From assembly GCA_028877005.1 (NCBI GenBank), contig JAGWPI010000168.1:1-8596 (forward strand): a stretch of DNA of 8,596 bases, read 5' to 3'. Of this stretch, positions 6,061 to 8,596 are shown in pieces. A program made the position numbers and the translations under genes. The stretch is from Bacteroidota bacterium. GTDB lineage: Bacteria > Bacteroidota > Bacteroidia > Chitinophagales > Chitinophagaceae. Each line of letters begins with the position of its first letter. Position 1 is the first letter of the stretch. The notes under the pieces are model-generated. The model was not told the origin of the DNA, ran no database searches, and saw only the letters and a list, made by a program, of their open reading frames with translations.

Positions 6061-8596
6061 TTATGTTGGCATTACTGCTGTATTGGGCAACCAACAATAA
6101 AATGTACTGCCTTTACCAAAGGTAGATTCAACCCATATTTTTCCGCCTATTTGTTCAATAATTTTTTTCACGATAGCCAGTCCTATTCCGGTGCCTGCAT
6201 AATTTTCGTGTGTATGCAATCGTTGAAAAATGATGAAAATTTGCTCTTTATATTCTGATTCTATGCCTATACCATTGTCCTCCACTGCAAACAACCAACC
6301 CTCATTTTGTTGGGTAGCCATAATAGTAATGATGGGAGGAGTATCCTTTTTTCTATATTTCAAAGCATTACTCAATAAATTGCCAAACACTTGCAATAAG
6401 GCGCTTCTGTAACTGTATAGCTTGGGTAAGGTTTGTATTTGTATTTGTGCATCCGCTTCCTCTATTGGCTTTTTTTGCATTTGGCACACTTCTGCTAATA
6501 AAGCATTCATATCTATCAGCTCTTTTTTTGATTTTATTTTTCCCACCCGCGATAACTCCAATACATCTAAAATTAATTGCCGCATTTGTTTAGCACCATC
6601 TACGGCAAAATGAATGTATTGAGAAGCCTGATCATCTAACTGATTTTTATATTTCTGCTCCAACAAACTTAAAAAACTGGTAACCATGCGTAAAGGCTCT
6701 TGCAAATCGTGGGAGGCCACATAAGCAAACTGCTCTAATTCCCGATTGCTGACTGCCAAATCTCGGATATTTTTTTCCAACAATGCTTCATTCATTTTTT
6801 GGGCATGTATATCTTGTACACTACCAAATATTTTAACACATTTACCCATTGCCCACTCTGATCTGCCTATACAACGTATCCACCTTGCTGTACCTGTATA
6901 GGTTGTAATTAAAAACTCATCATCAAATTCCTCGCCTTGTTCTATCAATTGTTGCATGGCAAGCTCTATTTTAGGCTTACTTTCTGCTGTAAAAAATCCA
7001 AATCCTTTAGATAAGGCAGGCTGGTAATCATCGGGTACTTCAAAAATTTCGCGGGTTATTACCGACCAGAACATACTATCCTTGTCTTCATCCATTAAAT
7101 TTAATTCCCAGCTGCCAATTTTGGCCATGCGTGAAGTTCGTTTGGCTAATTCTTGCAGGTTGTGTTTTTCTGTAATATCCATGATAATAGAATCCCACAC
7201 AATAGAACCATCTACTTGTTTTTGCGGATTACCAAACCCTTCATGGTATCGTAAACTGCCATCATTTCTTACATGGCGCCAAGTGGCATGCCATGGCATT
7301 AAATGGGTAGCCGATTGTGTAATAGAATTTTTTACGGCTTCAATATCACCACCGGCAATAATTCCTTGCCAAACAGATTGAATGTTTTGCATACACATTT
7401 CCGGCGATAATTGCCAGATGGCGTAAGCTCCTTCACTTACATACAATAATCTATCTGTTCCATCGGGCTGTAAATGATATTGAAAAATTACGCCTGGTAC
7501 ATTATTGGCAATGTTTTGTAGGCGTAATTCAATTATTTTTCTTTCATGTATATCTTGTATACTGCCATATAAACGCCTACATTGTCCATTGAATATTTCC
7601 GCTTGGCCAATCACACGTACCCAACGTTCATTACCTTTTGCGGTAACAAGGGGTATTTGTATGTCAAAGGCAGTACCGCTACTAATGGTATTTTGAACAG
7701 CTTTAGCAATCTGTTGGTGATGCTCATCTCTATAAAATGCAAATGCCTGCTGCCATTCCGGTTCATAGTCGTGCGCAACTTCATGTATGGCTTTGGTCAT
7801 GTTTGACCATTGTAGTTTTTGTTGTACCATATCAAACTCCCATGCCCCTACTTTCGACAATTCAGTGGCTGTTTGTAACAATTCTTGCACATGCAAGAAA
7901 TCCGTAATATCGCGGCCATAGGCAAACAAAAGATTATTTTCACCATAAGGGGGAGAGGTATTCCATGATATGGAGCGATAGGCACCCGATTGTGTCTGGA
8001 ACCGATTGACAAACTGATGAATGGGTTGATGGTTTAAAAAAGCATTGGAAAATTGCTGTTGGGTTTTTTCAATATCTTCAGGATGGATAAAAGTAATAAA
8101 TGGTTGCCGGGTTAATGTTTCTGCAGTATAACCCAATAAGGTACAAAATGCCGCATTCACTTTTATAAAATAACCATTGGGTGCAAGTACGGCTAAAATA
8201 TCACTTGCCGTATCAAAAAACAACGCTAATTGTTTTTCTTGCTGCCGTCTCATCATTTCCCCCCCTAAAAATGTACCGAGGGGTTGAAATAGCTGCAATT
8301 TAATATCTTGATGCAGTATGGGTAAACTGTCAGTAAATAACAGTACCCCCACCAACTGATCAAGATCTAATAAGGGTATTGCCAATGCCGATTTTAATCC
8401 GGCTTGTTTGGCAGCTGCACTGCGTACAAAGGTTACATCTTCCTCTATATTGGTGATTAGTTGCCATTGTTTTGTTTCCCAAACTTTACCCGGCAATCCT
8501 TCGCCTTTTTGAAATGCTTTCACGGGATTAGATTGTTCGGCATACAACAAAGCAGCCTGTGCATCTGCCGGATAAGCCGCTTTAAATTGCAACATG
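6061..8596 (-). CDS. multi-PAS sensor histidine kinase (GAF-PAS4-HisKA-HATPase), 5'-truncated
   Basis: The gene enters from the right edge; 844 residues from the first visible Met (8595-8593) to the TAA at 6061 are seen, but that Met falls inside the GAF domain, so the true start lies outside. Order, numbered from that Met: partial GAF (about 1-115, with GEGLPGKVW at 31-39), PAS1 (123-234), PAS2 (about 241-353), PAS3 (357-476), PAS4 (about 485-600), HisKA (about 615-683) with phosphoacceptor H629 in ASHDLQEPLR, and an ATPase domain with N-box NLLSNALKY (739-747), G1 DNGIGI (773-778), F-box IFIIFQRLH (786-794 region) and G2 GTGIGLAIVKK (801-811). All kinase boxes are intact. No membrane helix is visible, so it should sense a cytoplasmic or diffusible signal. 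The HisKA resembles that of bacteriophytochrome-type kinases, whose usual partner is an Rcp1-like regulator, and one is encoded next. No bilin-binding cysteine can be assigned, so I do not call it a phytochrome. PAS2 and PAS4 look like duplicates. Confidence 0.93.
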   Translation of the reverse strand, partial: MLQFKAAYPADAQAALLYAEQSNPVKAFQKGEGLPGKVWETKQWQLITNIEEDVTFVRSAAAKQAGLKSALAIPLLDLDQLVGVLLFTDSLPILHQDIKLQLFQPLGTFLGGEMMRRQQEKQLALFFDTASDILAVLAPNGYFIKVNAAFCTLLGYTAETLTRQPFITFIHPEDIEKTQQQFSNAFLNHQPIHQFVNRFQTQSGAYRSISWNTSPPYGENNLLFAYGRDITDFLHVQELLQTATELSKVGAWEFDMVQQKLQWSNMTKAIHEVAHDYEPEWQQAFAFYRDEHHQQIAKAVQNTISSGTAFDIQIPLVTAKGNERWVRVIGQAEIFNGQCRRLYGSIQDIHERKIIELRLQNIANNVPGVIFQYHLQPDGTDRLLYVSEGAYAIWQLSPEMCMQNIQSVWQGIIAGGDIEAVKNSITQSATHLMPWHATWRHVRNDGSLRYHEGFGNPQKQVDGSIVWDSIIMDITEKHNLQELAKRTSRMAKIGSWELNLMDEDKDSMFWSVITREIFEVPDDYQPALSKGFGFFTAESKPKIELAMQQLIEQGEEFDDEFLITTYTGTARWIRCIGRSEWAMGKCVKIFGSVQDIHAQKMNEALLEKNIRDLAVSNRELEQFAYVASHDLQEPLRMVTSFLSLLEQKYKNQLDDQASQYIHFAVDGAKQMRQLILDVLELSRVGKIKSKKELIDMNALLAEVCQMQKKPIEEADAQIQIQTLPKLYSYRSALLQVFGNLLSNALKYRKKDTPPIITIMATQQNEGWLFAVEDNGIGIESEYKEQIFIIFQRLHTHENYAGTGIGLAIVKKIIEQIGGKIWVESTFGKGSTFYCWLPNTAVMPT

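Noticed and set aside
6061..8596. The large kinase as a true phytochrome photoreceptor
   Set aside because: Only the HisKA type and the Rcp1-like neighbour suggest it; the visible GAF part has no assignable bilin-binding cysteine and the domain set lacks a PHY domain.

Overview
The window looks like ordinary chromosome of a Bacteroidota bacterium, most likely of the Chitinophagales/Chitinophagaceae type. The reasons are the AT-rich base composition, the lack of clear Shine-Dalgarno sequences, a TAnnTTTG-type promoter, an FtsH with a long periplasmic segment and a glycine-rich linker, and the gene order rsfS-ftsH-LUD protein divergent from a birA-type ligase, which I recall as common in this phylum. 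The species assignment is inference. I see no tRNA, rRNA, CRISPR array, insertion sequence, phage gene or other sign of a mobile element.

Left part (1-2727, minus strand): a housekeeping operon read leftwards. It starts with rsfS (ribosome silencing factor), continues with ftsH (membrane AAA+ zinc protease), and 2 bases further begins a LUD-domain (LutC/YkgG-like) protein cut by the window edge. Centre (2728-3936): a 175-base divergent promoter region, then a plus-strand pair consisting of a stand-alone biotin-protein ligase (birA, no DNA-binding domain) and a small three-helix membrane protein 5 bases downstream. The rsfS and birA reading frames both seem to start at TTG; neither has an in-frame ATG near its beginning.

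Right part (3985-8596, minus strand): three two-component signalling genes read leftwards. The first is a large soluble sensor kinase (partial GAF, four PAS domains, HisKA, HATPase), 5'-truncated by the window edge. Next comes a single-domain response regulator of the Rcp1 kind, then a REC-PAS-HisKA_3-HATPase protein in which a receiver sits in front of a second, NarX/DesK-type kinase. The two kinases use different dimerisation/phosphoacceptor families, and none of the three proteins has a DNA-binding output domain. The cluster therefore looks like an internal phosphorelay or a cross-regulating module whose final output lies elsewhere. The 184-base AT-rich gap between the big kinase and the response regulator contains an imperfect inverted repeat and no gene.

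I found no clearly new biological system. The most interesting points are the kinase-regulator-kinase cluster with its receiver-fronted kinase and degenerate ATP lid, the duplicated PAS domain in an A-B-A arrangement, the paired TTG starts, and the perfect 18-base tandem repeat in the FtsH linker.
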